This document shows, in pieces, positions 6,182 to 13,436 of a stretch of 14,447 bases of DNA. Within the stretch, counting starts at the first letter, position 1. The number at the start of each line of letters is the position of its first letter. The notes beneath the pieces are model-generated. The model was not told the DNA's origin, ran no database searches, and saw only the letters and a list, made by a program, of their open reading frames with translations. The position numbers and the translations under genes were made by a program. This DNA is from an uncultured Bacilli bacterium (GTDB lineage Bacteria; Bacillota_I; Bacilli_A; RF39; UBA660). The stretch covers positions 1-14,447 of the forward strand of contig CANRGQ010000032.1 of the NCBI GenBank assembly GCA_947630195.1. Reading direction: 5' to 3'.

Positions 6182-7675
6182 TTAAATATAAGCCATTACC
6201 GTAAATAATACGAGTAAAATTACTAGTATACCTACTAAGAATAACCAAATATATTTTAGCCATGCCTTATAGTCAATTTTTAAATATGATAGTCCAATTA
6301 ATAACATACCACTAGTTGGTACAAATAATCCAACAAATCCATATAAAGTTGTATAGATTGTATGAATTAATTCTACATTAGCAGAATATGTACTAACTAA
6401 ATAAGCCGCAATATTATAACCAGTTAGACCGAAGTCGGCATGGAATATATTAGTAATAAATGCACTTAATGATGTTAAATATGGATTGAAACCATCACTT
6501 AATTTTAGAATGTCATTAGTAATTGTTGTCATTGTACCACCAGAATATACAGCAAACATTACCATATATGAAAGTAGGTATAACGCAATTGGAGCTCCCA
6601 TCTTCTTGAATCCTTCTTTAAATGAAGTAATAAATTCATTGAATTTAATTCTATTAAATAAGCCAAGAAGAATTGTTATAACTAACATTAAAGTAACAAC
6701 ATTGAATAAGTTCCAATAACCAAAAGCCCCCTTATTATTAGCGGCATTACCAAATGATCCAAGAATAGCTTTAAATACTGGGAATGATCCAATACTTAAA
6801 CCAGTTAACCAATTATTGAAATCATTGAATACAGTAATACCAAAACTTTCTTCCCATCTTATATAACCTAAGGTTACAAAAATGAATAGAATAATAAATA
6901 ATAAAGCATATGGCCAACTCTTCGCTTTCTTAGATGGTTTTTCTACTAAGAATAAATCCGCTTTTTCTTCATCCACTTTTTCATTTCTTATCTTTTTAAC
7001 ATGTAAAACAGTAAAGAAATTAAATAGAACAAAAGCCACTACTAAAATGATTAAACGATAAAGTATGCCAGTTGTTACTGATAAACTTGTATAGTAATCA
7101 AAATAGTATAATCCTTCATTACCATAAGTAACTCCTAAAGTACCAATTAAAATGGAACCAAAAGTTACGGCAAAGGCTGTTATTTTATCTAACTTCATCT
7201 CAAGTAAAACCGAAATCATAAATGGTACAAAGATTAAGCATACAAAACTTTGACTATATAATGATGCCATTGCGGTAAATATAAGTGAAGTTAAGATAAC
7301 AGCTAATATTTCCTTTCCTTTTAATTTTTCAGCGACGCCATGAACTAATTTTTTATAGCCATTGCATCTTGTTAATACGGCATAGAATGCCCCAAGCGCT
7401 AATAAGAATATAATCTTATCAGGTGAAAATCTTATAGCTTGGTATAATAAGTAAGGAATATCGGTAAGTCCTTGTCGGTAATCCATACCAGCATCAACAA
7501 ATTCCGTACTATAATAACCATAGCCAAAAATCCAAGTTAATAAAACAGCAACTACAACAAATAATCCAACCCATTTTACTAAACTATGTTCTTTTGACTT
7601 CTTCCAAATAAGAATGCCACCAAGTACTGCTAAAATTAAGACAACTACAAGACCAATAATTTGTATTATTGACAT
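6182..7675 (-). CDS. Polytopic membrane permease, ion-transporter type (YfcC/DcuC-like)
   Basis: A 497-aa integral membrane protein with roughly twelve hydrophobic helices in two halves, separated by a charged cytosolic loop near residues 225-255 (KKIRNEKVDEEKAD ... KPSKKAKSW). Features shared with anaerobic C4-dicarboxylate carriers and YfcC/NhaC-like members of the ion transporter superfamily are re-entrant-looking polar stretches such as SQSFVCLIFVPF, GTLGVTYGNEG and SGGTMTTITND, and the closing VPTSGMLLIGLSYLKIDYKAWLKYIW segment. These families move organic acids or amino acids with H+ or Na+; the substrate here cannot be read. Translation starts behind a strong AGGAGGT, and the gene has an excellent own promoter and own terminator, so it is a single-gene unit. 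Family assignment is by overall pattern and is moderate; that it is a secondary transporter is likely. Confidence 0.72.
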   Translation of the reverse strand: MSIIQIIGLVVVLILAVLGGILIWKKSKEHSLVKWVGLFVVVAVLLTWIFGYGYYSTEFVDAGMDYRQGLTDIPYLLYQAIRFSPDKIIFLLALGAFYAVLTRCNGYKKLVHGVAEKLKGKEILAVILTSLIFTAMASLYSQSFVCLIFVPFMISVLLEMKLDKITAFAVTFGSILIGTLGVTYGNEGLYYFDYYTSLSVTTGILYRLIILVVAFVLFNFFTVLHVKKIRNEKVDEEKADLFLVEKPSKKAKSWPYALLFIILFIFVTLGYIRWEESFGITVFNDFNNWLTGLSIGSFPVFKAILGSFGNAANNKGAFGYWNLFNVVTLMLVITILLGLFNRIKFNEFITSFKEGFKKMGAPIALYLLSYMVMFAVYSGGTMTTITNDILKLSDGFNPYLTSLSAFITNIFHADFGLTGYNIAAYLVSTYSANVELIHTIYTTLYGFVGLFVPTSGMLLIGLSYLKIDYKAWLKYIWLFLVGILVILLVLFTVMAYI

Positions 7676-7696
7676 ATTTTTCTACCTCCTATAAAA

Positions 7697-7725
7697 ATTA
7701 TAACACTAGAAAAATAAACAGACAA
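7697..7725 (-). promoter_or_regulatory. Strong extended -10 promoter of the permease gene
   Basis: Minus strand TTGTCT (7725-7720), 17-bp spacer, TATAAT (7702-7697) preceded by TGT, giving an extended -10. Predicted start at about 7690, immediately before AGGAGGT. This is the best sigma-A-type promoter in the window. Confidence 0.78.
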
Positions 7726-7761
7726 GTAAAACTAGATATTTTTGGTAGTTTATCTCTAACG

Positions 7762-7786
7762 AAAAAAAGCCTTAAGTAGGCTTTTT
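7762..7786 (-). terminator. Intrinsic terminator of lysS
   Basis: Arms AAAAAGCCT and AGGCTTTTT pair over 9 bp with a 5-nt loop; on the minus strand the stem runs into seven T in all (7768-7762). It lies 9 bp behind the lysS stop. T-runs on both sides could let it act in both directions. Confidence 0.85.
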
Positions 7787-7794
7787 AAAAATTT

Positions 7795-9279
7795 TTAATC
7801 TCTTGGTTTCATCGTTGGGAATAAAATAACATCTCTAATGGAATCGCTTTCCGTAAATAACATTACTAAACGGTCAATACCATAGCCAATACCACCAGCA
7901 GGAGGCATTCCATATTCCAAAGCTTCAATAAAGTCCATATCAATATCGTTAGCCTCTTCGTTTCCTAAATCTTTTTCTTTTAATTGGTCTTCAAAACGAG
8001 CAAGTTGGTCATCAGGATCATTTAATTCGGTATAAGCATTAGCAAATTCTTTACCCCCAATAAATAATTCAAACCGTTCGGTAAATCTTGGATCTTTAGG
8101 GTCTTTTTTTGTAAGAGGGGAAATCTCAATTGGATGTCCATAAAGGAAGGTTGGTTCAATTAGAGTTTCTTCCACATATTTCTCAAAGAATAAATTAATA
8201 ATATGTCCTATTGATTTTTGATGTTCTTCTACTTCTATTTCATGTTCTTCACATAATTTTAAGGCTTCATCTAAACTCATTTCCTTGGTAAAATCAATAC
8301 CAGTCTTTTCTTTGATGGCATCCGTCATACTAACTCTTTTCCAAGGCCCTTCTAGGTTTATTTCATTGCCACACCAATTATAGACCATTTTACCAAATAC
8401 ATCTCTTGCAATAGTTTGATACATCTTTTCGGTTAAATCCATCATACCTTCTAAATCCGAATACGCAAGGTACGCTTCCATCATCGTAAATTCGGGATTA
8501 TGTTTTGGGTCCATTCCTTCATTTCTAAATGTTCTTCCTATTTCATAAACCGCTTCCATACCACCTACAAGTAATCTTTTTAAAGGTAGTTCCAAAGCAA
8601 TTCTTAAATACATATCTAAATCTTGAGCATTATGATGCGTTTTAAATGGTCTAGCGGCTGCTCCGGTTAATAAACTAGTTAAAACTGGCGTTTCTACTTC
8701 TACAAAACCCTGATTATCCATAAAGTTTTGAATACAGCGGATAATTTTTGGCCTTATAAAAGCAATATTCTTCGCATCTTCATTCATTATTAAATCAACA
8801 TAACGTCTTCTATATCTTTCTTCAATATCCGTTAAACCATGGAATTTTTCCGGAAGTGGTCTTAAGGCTTTTACTAAATGCGTATATTTAGTGGCATGAA
8901 TAGTTAAAGCTCCTGTATTAGTTTTACATACCCAACCATTAATACCAATGATGTCTCCTATATCACAAGCTTTATATAACTCGTATTCTTCCTCTCCTAC
9001 ATCATTAATACTTATATAGATTTGAATACTACCATATTTATCTTGAATATCCATAAATCCGGCTTTACCACTTCTTCTTTTGCTCATAATGCGTCCTGCC
9101 ACAATTACTTCATTCTTTTGCTCTTCTAATTCTTCTTTTGAAATAGTTTCAAAATTTTCTCTAATTAATTTAGAATTACTGGTTCTTTTAAATTTAGAAC
9201 CAAAAGGATCCATTCCTAGTTCTCTTAAATTTTTTAATTTTTCTCTTCTTACTAATTCTTGTTCAGTAAACTCACGCAT
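7795..9279 (-). CDS. lysS: Lysyl-tRNA synthetase, class II
   Basis: A 494-aa enzyme that charges tRNA-Lys with lysine using ATP in the cytosol. From the chosen start, residues about 58-140 form the OB-fold anticodon-binding domain (VAGRIMSKRRSGKAGFMDIQD). The class II catalytic core follows: motif 1 region around FMDNQGFVEVETP, motif 2 TFRNEGMDPKHNPEFTMMEAY near 250-270, and motif 3 GYGIDRLVML near 466-475. The lysine-binding signature YIxELxDPDDQ-like block (ANAYTELNDPDDQ) is present. Length is typical for bacterial LysS. I prefer ATG 9279, which has GCGGTGAAG 5 nt upstream; the ATG at 9297 starts four bases behind the TATAAT and has no ribosome binding site. The gene has its own promoter and terminator and no T-box leader is visible. 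Confidence 0.97.
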   Translation of the reverse strand: MREFTEQELVRREKLKNLRELGMDPFGSKFKRTSNSKLIRENFETISKEELEEQKNEVIVAGRIMSKRRSGKAGFMDIQDKYGSIQIYISINDVGEEEYELYKACDIGDIIGINGWVCKTNTGALTIHATKYTHLVKALRPLPEKFHGLTDIEERYRRRYVDLIMNEDAKNIAFIRPKIIRCIQNFMDNQGFVEVETPVLTSLLTGAAARPFKTHHNAQDLDMYLRIALELPLKRLLVGGMEAVYEIGRTFRNEGMDPKHNPEFTMMEAYLAYSDLEGMMDLTEKMYQTIARDVFGKMVYNWCGNEINLEGPWKRVSMTDAIKEKTGIDFTKEMSLDEALKLCEEHEIEVEEHQKSIGHIINLFFEKYVEETLIEPTFLYGHPIEISPLTKKDPKDPRFTERFELFIGGKEFANAYTELNDPDDQLARFEDQLKEKDLGNEEANDIDMDFIEALEYGMPPAGGIGYGIDRLVMLFTESDSIRDVILFPTMKPRD

Positions 9280-9301
9280 AAACTTCACCGCTTTCATAAA
9301 A

Positions 9302-9310
9302 ATTATACCA
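9302..9310 (-). promoter_or_regulatory. Extended -10 promoter of lysS
   Basis: Minus strand TGGTATAAT, an extended -10, located about 23 bp upstream of the chosen lysS ATG and right behind the terminator of the preceding gene. A -35 is not recognisable. If used, transcription starts near 9295, so the ATG at 9297 cannot be the start codon. Confidence 0.55.
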
Positions 9311-9311
9311 T

Positions 9312-9343
9312 AAAAAAATAATCTTTCCTAGAGAAAGACTATT
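9312..9343 (-). terminator. Intrinsic terminator of the wall-anchored protein gene
   Basis: Minus strand arms AATAGTCTTTC and GAAAGATTATT pair over 11 bp (one G-U) with a 5-nt loop, followed by seven T (9318-9312). It starts 17 bp behind the stop at 9361 and directly abuts the lysS -10 box. Confidence 0.82.
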
Positions 9344-9360
9344 TTAACTTTAAAACTTTA

Positions 9361-9894
9361 TTATATTCTATACATTTTGGCTTTGTTTCTTACCGCAATG
9401 TAAGCTCCAACGGCTACAACAGCCATAGTTCCTAAAGCAATATATGGAAGTGTTGCTCCAGTTTGTTTGTTATCTGTAGGTTCATCTTTTGTTGGAGGAG
9501 CAACTGTAATTTGAGTTTCCCCAAGTTCAATTGTAATTTTACAATCATCACTTCCACTTGGACGATAACTAAATCTAAATAATGTTCCTTCACCATCTAC
9601 TCCAATTGATTCTAGATTAACAGTCCAAACATTTCCAACTTCGTTTCTACTTGCTACACTCCATTCAGAACCAGATGCTGTTAAAATATCGGTAACTTGC
9701 GCACCGCCACCTTCAGTTAAATTAACTGTAAGTTCACTGGCAGCATCTCCTACAATATTATAAGTAACTGTACAATTAATAATTCCATTACTATCAGCAC
9801 TACTACATTGTTTGTCTAAAGCAACTGCGGCTTTAGTTCTTAATGGTAAAAATACCATCATAGCCATTAATAATAAACTTAAATACTTTTTCAT
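9361..9894 (-). CDS. Secreted wall-anchored protein with NKQTG sorting signal
   Basis: A 177-aa exported protein: signal peptide at residues 1-23 (MKKYLSLLLMAMMVFLPL, cleavage near TKAA), a beta-rich extracellular domain (about 28-132), a Pro/Lys/Asp linker (133-141), then NKQTG (142-146), a hydrophobic helix (147-168) and a basic tail RNKAKMYRI. This is the layout of a sortase substrate. NKQTG resembles NPQTN, the class B sortase signal, more than LPXTG. The domain (TVTYNIVGDAASELTVNL, GTLFRFSYRPSGSDDCKITIEL) looks Ig-like or cohesin-like, with Cys30, Cys41 and Cys118; I do not recognise a named family. AGGAGAGGA precedes the ATG and TGGTATAAT (9939-9931) is a likely extended -10. It stands head to head with a class B sortase gene, its probable processing enzyme. 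Confidence 0.82.
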   Translation of the reverse strand: MKKYLSLLLMAMMVFLPLRTKAAVALDKQCSSADSNGIINCTVTYNIVGDAASELTVNLTEGGGAQVTDILTASGSEWSVASRNEVGNVWTVNLESIGVDGEGTLFRFSYRPSGSDDCKITIELGETQITVAPPTKDEPTDNKQTGATLPYIALGTMAVVAVGAYIAVRNKAKMYRI

Positions 9895-9930
9895 ACTTTT
9901 TAATCCTCTCCTACTCTTTATTATGTCATT

Positions 9931-9939
9931 ATTATACCA
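9931..9939 (-). promoter_or_regulatory. Extended -10 promoter of the wall-anchored protein gene
   Basis: Minus strand TGGTATAAT, identical to the lysS extended -10, placed about 37 bp before the ATG at 9894. The leader contains AGGAGAGGA. No clear -35. Confidence 0.55.
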
Positions 9940-10002
9940 TAAAAATACAAAAATCTACATTTTTTGAAAATTTTTTTATTAAAATGTGTCAAATTGTGTT
10001 AT

Positions 10003-10008
10003 TATATT
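10003..10008 (+). promoter_or_regulatory. Possible -10 box of the sortase gene
   Basis: TATATT with TTAAAA (9979-9984) 18 bp upstream; AGGAG follows at 10012. Both hexamers are poor matches, so this is only a suggestion. Confidence 0.3.
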
Positions 10009-10026
10009 AATAGGAGTATAGGAAAT

Positions 10027-11610
10027 ATGATAAAAGTATTATTTCAAATAAAGAATAATAAACTATTTGTTTTAGAGAAAAAAAGATTAAAACAAGAACA
10101 AAAAAGTTTAATTAATACCAATGTAATTAGTCAAAATGAACTAGTATTTAGTGATGAATATCTTTTAACTAATGAAAAAATAGTCCATAACTTTTTAAAA
10201 GAATTAACTATTTCCTATAATATTAATACTTTAGTCATTAAAGAAATGGAAATTGCTCCCCTTATCTTAGGAATAGTTAAAAATATTCCTAATCTTTATA
10301 ATTTACAAATTTTAGAAGAATCTATTCTTACTTATAAAATAACGGAAAGTATAATAAAGGCTAAAACTATCAAATACTTATCTATTTATAACTTACCAAC
10401 TTATCTTTTAGAAATGTTGGATAAAGAAGGAATTGAAGTATCTAGTCGGAGTGAAATCCTTTTCTTAAGTAATTTTATGAAAGAAAATAATATGGAAAAC
10501 TTCTCTTCTTTATATTATAAAACAAGTATTTATTTAAACTTTCCTTTTTCGAAAGAAGATGAAGAAGATTTCTTATCATTTATGAAGATTAATAAATACT
10601 TAAAAAACATTTATGTTCATAACTTAAATAAAAATGATTTAGAAAATATTTTAAAAATACTTTACACTTTAAAACTTAAAAATATTAAAATTCATTTAGA
10701 ACAAAATATTAATGATTTAGAATTAATTGAATATTTAAAAAAGATTAATAAGAAAAATAGTAAAACTAATCATATATTATTTAAAATTGATTATTCAAAA
10801 GAATATTTACAAGATAATTTAATGAATCAAATGAATATTAATACGATTAAAGCTTGTATTTATGTTTCTCTTATTTTAGTGTCATCTTTAGTCTTTTATG
10901 TATTCTTCTCAAACTATTCTTCCATGCAAAAAGTTGAAGAAATCAAAAAAGATATTGACAGTACCATTGCCAAAAATGAAGATGTGGTAATTGATGAAAA
11001 TATTATCCCCGATAATTTAGTAACAGAAGATGAAGAGAAAACCATTAATGAAGATGTTTATAGTTTACTTGAAATTAATGAAGATACCGTAGGTTGGTTA
11101 AAAGTTAATAATACCAATGTCGATTATCCAGTTGTTCAAGCAAATGATAATGATTATTATTTAGATAAAAATTTTAAAAAGAAAAAAGATCCAAGTGGTT
11201 GGATATTTATGGACTATCGGGCTAACGCTGTTGATTTAAGTCAAAATACTATCATATTTGGTCATAATATGTATTACAGTGGCGTTATGTTTGGAACTTT
11301 ATATAAAACTAAATATTCTAATTGGTATAAAAATGAAGAAAACCAAATAATTGAATTTGATACTTTATATGATAAATTAAAATGGAAAATATTCTCTATT
11401 TATGTAGTACCTAACACTAATGATTATTTAATTGCGGATTTTAGTAGTCAAAATAAATTTCAAGAATTTTTAGATTTAATAATCGGCCGCAGTATTTATA
11501 ACTTTAATACTCCTGTATCAAGTACTGATAAAATACTAACTCTATCTACTTGTTCAAACAATGGTAAAAATAGATTAGTTATTCATGCTGTTTTATTAGA
11601 AGAAGATTAA
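10027..11610 (+). CDS. srtB: Class B sortase with large cytoplasmic N-terminal domain
   Basis: A 527-aa protein. Residues 1 to about 270 are a Leu/Ile/Lys/Asn-rich soluble region, followed by one transmembrane helix (about 275-297), an acidic linker (about 300-338) and a class B sortase domain (about 340-527). The catalytic triad is visible: His413 in FGHNM, Cys509 in TLSTCS and Arg516 in GKNRLVIHAVL; GWLKV, DYPVVQ and GWIFMDYRA are typical sortase B segments. Sortases cleave the sorting signal of secreted proteins and join them to cell wall; the divergent NKQTG protein is the obvious substrate. Usual SrtB proteins are about 230-300 aa, so the extension of about 270 residues inside the cell is unusual; its alternating strand/helix pattern suggests a leucine-rich-repeat-like fold. 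ATG 10027 has AGGAG and AGGAAAT upstream; the frame runs back to TTG 9964, but that has no ribosome binding site. Confidence 0.9.
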   Translation: MIKVLFQIKNNKLFVLEKKRLKQEQKSLINTNVISQNELVFSDEYLLTNEKIVHNFLKELTISYNINTLVIKEMEIAPLILGIVKNIPNLYNLQILEESILTYKITESIIKAKTIKYLSIYNLPTYLLEMLDKEGIEVSSRSEILFLSNFMKENNMENFSSLYYKTSIYLNFPFSKEDEEDFLSFMKINKYLKNIYVHNLNKNDLENILKILYTLKLKNIKIHLEQNINDLELIEYLKKINKKNSKTNHILFKIDYSKEYLQDNLMNQMNINTIKACIYVSLILVSSLVFYVFFSNYSSMQKVEEIKKDIDSTIAKNEDVVIDENIIPDNLVTEDEEKTINEDVYSLLEINEDTVGWLKVNNTNVDYPVVQANDNDYYLDKNFKKKKDPSGWIFMDYRANAVDLSQNTIIFGHNMYYSGVMFGTLYKTKYSNWYKNEENQIIEFDTLYDKLKWKIFSIYVVPNTNDYLIADFSSQNKFQEFLDLIIGRSIYNFNTPVSSTDKILTLSTCSNNGKNRLVIHAVLLEED

Positions 11611-11630
11611 TAACAAAATCTTCTTTTTTT
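11601..11630 (+). terminator. Intrinsic terminator of the sortase gene
   Basis: AGAAGATT (11601-11608) pairs with AATCTTCT (11617-11624) around an 8-nt loop, followed by T to 11630. The left arm includes the last codons and part of the stop. Confidence 0.75.
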
Positions 11631-11647
11631 GGATCATCTTATTTTAA
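11631..11647. repeat. Single unit related to the 12-bp repeat (cluster D)
   Basis: GGATCATCTTATTTTAA matches GGGTCATCTTATTTTAA at 11823-11839 at 16 of 17 positions. It sits directly after the sortase terminator's T-run and looks like a one-unit copy of the edge of cluster B. Confidence 0.55.
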
Positions 11648-11721
11648 TTTACACTGTCAAATCAATAATTTTTTTATGGCCATTTTAGGGTTATCATACT
11701 TTAATTTAAATTTCCAATTTT

Positions 11722-11744
11722 AAAGTATCATTTAAAGTATCGTT
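11722..11744. repeat. 12-bp tandem repeat, divergent copy (cluster C)
   Basis: Two units TAAAGTATCATT and TAAAGTATCGTT, period 12, with GTATC at 11725 and 11737 in place of the GGGTC of the other clusters. On the minus strand it reads NDTLNDTL and then KLEI and a stop. Confidence 0.6.
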
Positions 11745-11794
11745 TTATTTTGGGTATTTTTACTGCCCTTATAATTTTTAATTACTGACAATTT

Positions 11795-11830
11795 TAAAGG
11801 GTCATTTAAAGGGTCATTTAAAGGGTCATC
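11795..11830. repeat. 12-bp tandem repeat, three units (cluster B)
   Basis: Three nearly exact units of TAAAGGGTCATT with GGGTCA at 11799, 11811 and 11823, period 12. On the minus strand one frame reads DDPLNDPLNDPL followed by KLSVIKNY and stays open for 32 codons (11830-11735). Each unit also contains ATGACCCTTTAA in another frame. Confidence 0.85.
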
Positions 11831-11941
11831 TTATTTTAAAATGTGTTGTTAAATAAAAAATTTATAAATTAACACCTGGCTGTTTTTCTAGATTTCAAGG
11901 GCATTTGTAGTAAATTTTTAATTATTTATAAGTTCCATTTT

Positions 11942-11979
11942 AAAGGGTCATTTTTAGGGTCATTTTTTTGGGTCATTTT
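11942..11979. repeat. 12-bp repeat, three degenerate units (cluster A)
   Basis: GGGTCA at 11945, 11957 and 11970, spacing 12 and 13, with the intervening A/T tract drifting. On the minus strand the frame that continues from the AlbA_2 gene reads KNDPKNDPLKW across it. Confidence 0.75.
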
Positions 11980-12000
11980 CAAATTTTGACTAGCAAAAAT

Positions 12001-13425
12001 TTATTCTTTATTTTTTAGTATTTTCCAATAACCACCTCTTTTTGAACCAACACGAACTATATAACCTTCTTTTTGTAATTCTAATAAATGTCTTTTAACT
12101 GTTTTTTCACTTTTTGCTGTTTTTAAAACCATTTCTTTTATTTTAATATTTTTATTTTCAGATATAATATATAATAATTGTTTTCTTAAGCCATTTACAT
12201 TATCTATTACATCATCATTTATTTCTTGTAATTCTCCATCACTATACATTTTATCTCCAATTAAAGGAATAGTTATTCTAAACATTTCTTTATCTTCAAT
12301 TATGGGAAGTTTCCCTGAATAAAGAAGAGAATTCTCTGTTATTCTTTTTATACCGCTTCCTAGTTCATCGGCATAACCAATTTCTCTAAAAAACTTAGCT
12401 AGAGTTGGATTTTTAGGAAATGGAAAATAATTATGAATAGTTAAATATCTCATCGTACTAAATGAATTAGGGTTTTCCATAATCATTTTATCTTCATATA
12501 TTATTACTCTACTAGTATGTCCATCAAGTATAGAACGATGAATTAAACTATTTAAAACCATTTCTCTAGCAATAATACTCATAGCACTTACTCTTATATT
12601 TTTATCATTCAAAGTAAATCTATCTTTAGTATACTTTTTAATAAAATCAAGAAGTCTATCATACATATCTAAAAGGTTAGTTTCGACAAAATCTCGATCA
12701 TCATATCTATCTAAATCATCTACTCTTAAGATAGCATCCGTCCTACAATAAGGATTGGCATTAAGTATTACTCTATCTTTACCAAACAACATAATACCGG
12801 CAAGAGTTATGCCTTCTTCTTTAGTTATAGGGTCTTTCTTATATAAACCCGCACTTTTTAAAAGTTCTAAATCACTCATATCTAACCAAGGATGTCTTTT
12901 GTTAATATTGGCATCTGCAAGTCTTCTTGATTTATTAATAAGTTCATGATTTAAATCATTTTCTATATCTATATAGGGATATATTTTATCTTCATCATAA
13001 TTTTTACTTTTTTGATTATGAATTTGCACAATTAAATTCATATTATTCGTAATATCAAAATCCCCTTCATAATTTCTAATAAATACTTTGTTTTTAGTTT
13101 TATGAACCATTTTAGATTCTTCAATATAAGTATAAAGTAATATTTTACCATTTACTTCTATTTCTTTTAATTCACAATAAATAGTAGGATTTATTACTTC
13201 TTCATTATTACATTTACTTGTAAAATCCTTCTTTAATTTATCTACATAATATTCATCAATCCCAATAATTTCATTTCTATCATTTACTCCTAAAATAATA
13301 TAACCACCATTGGTATTTAAAAAAGCACATACTGTTTCAAATAAACTTTTAGGTAAAATACTATTTGCGGTTTTAAATTCCACATTAATACTTTCACCTT
13401 TTTTAATTAATTCTTTAATATCCAT
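12001..13425 (-). CDS. AlbA_2/Schlafen-type ATP-binding putative regulator (COG2865)
   Basis: A 474-aa cytosolic protein. Residues about 3-130 form an AlbA_2 (Schlafen AlbA) domain: GESINVEFKTA (10-20) and FLNTNGGYIILGVND (35-49). The middle region carries the HATPase_c_4-like part: EMVLNSLIHRS (288-298), where the Asn is the ATP/Mg-binding residue of the family, then NPTLAKFFREIGYADELGSGIKRI (339-362). Residues about 410-474 look like a winged helix (IKIKEMVLKTAKSEKTVKRHLLELQKEGYI). Such proteins are annotated as putative transcriptional regulators; their target and signal are mostly unknown and some occur in defence or accessory regions. ATG 13425 has AGGAGG 8 nt upstream; the ATG at 13485 lies within a hairpin arm and has none. 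Its leader holds an attenuator-like hairpin, and the frame continues 24 codons beyond the TAA into NDPx repeats. Confidence 0.88.
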   Translation of the reverse strand: MDIKELIKKGESINVEFKTANSILPKSLFETVCAFLNTNGGYIILGVNDRNEIIGIDEYYVDKLKKDFTSKCNNEEVINPTIYCELKEIEVNGKILLYTYIEESKMVHKTKNKVFIRNYEGDFDITNNMNLIVQIHNQKSKNYDEDKIYPYIDIENDLNHELINKSRRLADANINKRHPWLDMSDLELLKSAGLYKKDPITKEEGITLAGIMLFGKDRVILNANPYCRTDAILRVDDLDRYDDRDFVETNLLDMYDRLLDFIKKYTKDRFTLNDKNIRVSAMSIIAREMVLNSLIHRSILDGHTSRVIIYEDKMIMENPNSFSTMRYLTIHNYFPFPKNPTLAKFFREIGYADELGSGIKRITENSLLYSGKLPIIEDKEMFRITIPLIGDKMYSDGELQEINDDVIDNVNGLRKQLLYIISENKNIKIKEMVLKTAKSEKTVKRHLLELQKEGYIVRVGSKRGGYWKILKNKE

Positions 13426-13436
13426 ATCTTTTCCTC

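Larger units (their letters stand above)
11611..12000. other. Gene-free 390-bp stretch between convergent genes
   Basis: No full gene is seen on either strand. It holds the tail of the sortase terminator, four short clusters of a 12-bp repeat (listed separately) and otherwise AT-rich sequence. Read on the minus strand, the repeat clusters encode NDxL tetrapeptides but in three different frames with stops between them, so no single reading frame spans the region. Confidence 0.7.

Noticed and set aside
9280..9297. lysS start at ATG 9297
   Set aside because: It lies four bases behind the TATAAT and has no ribosome binding site; ATG 9279 has GGTGAAG at good spacing.
9445..9460. LPXTG motif at LPYIA in the wall protein
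   Set aside because: LPYIA lies inside the hydrophobic helix and lacks Thr-Gly. NKQTG just before the helix is at the right place.
9964..10026. Longer sortase N-terminus from TTG 9964
   Set aside because: There is no ribosome binding site before TTG 9964, and the segment overlaps the likely promoter. ATG 10027 has AGGAG and AGGAAAT upstream.
11795..11985. CRISPR array
   Set aside because: The repeat is only 12 bp and tandem without spacers, and no cas-like gene is near.
11795..11985. Iterons of a plasmid origin
   Set aside because: No replication initiator gene is present and the repeats sit between convergent chromosomal-type genes. The NDxL coding pattern explains them better.
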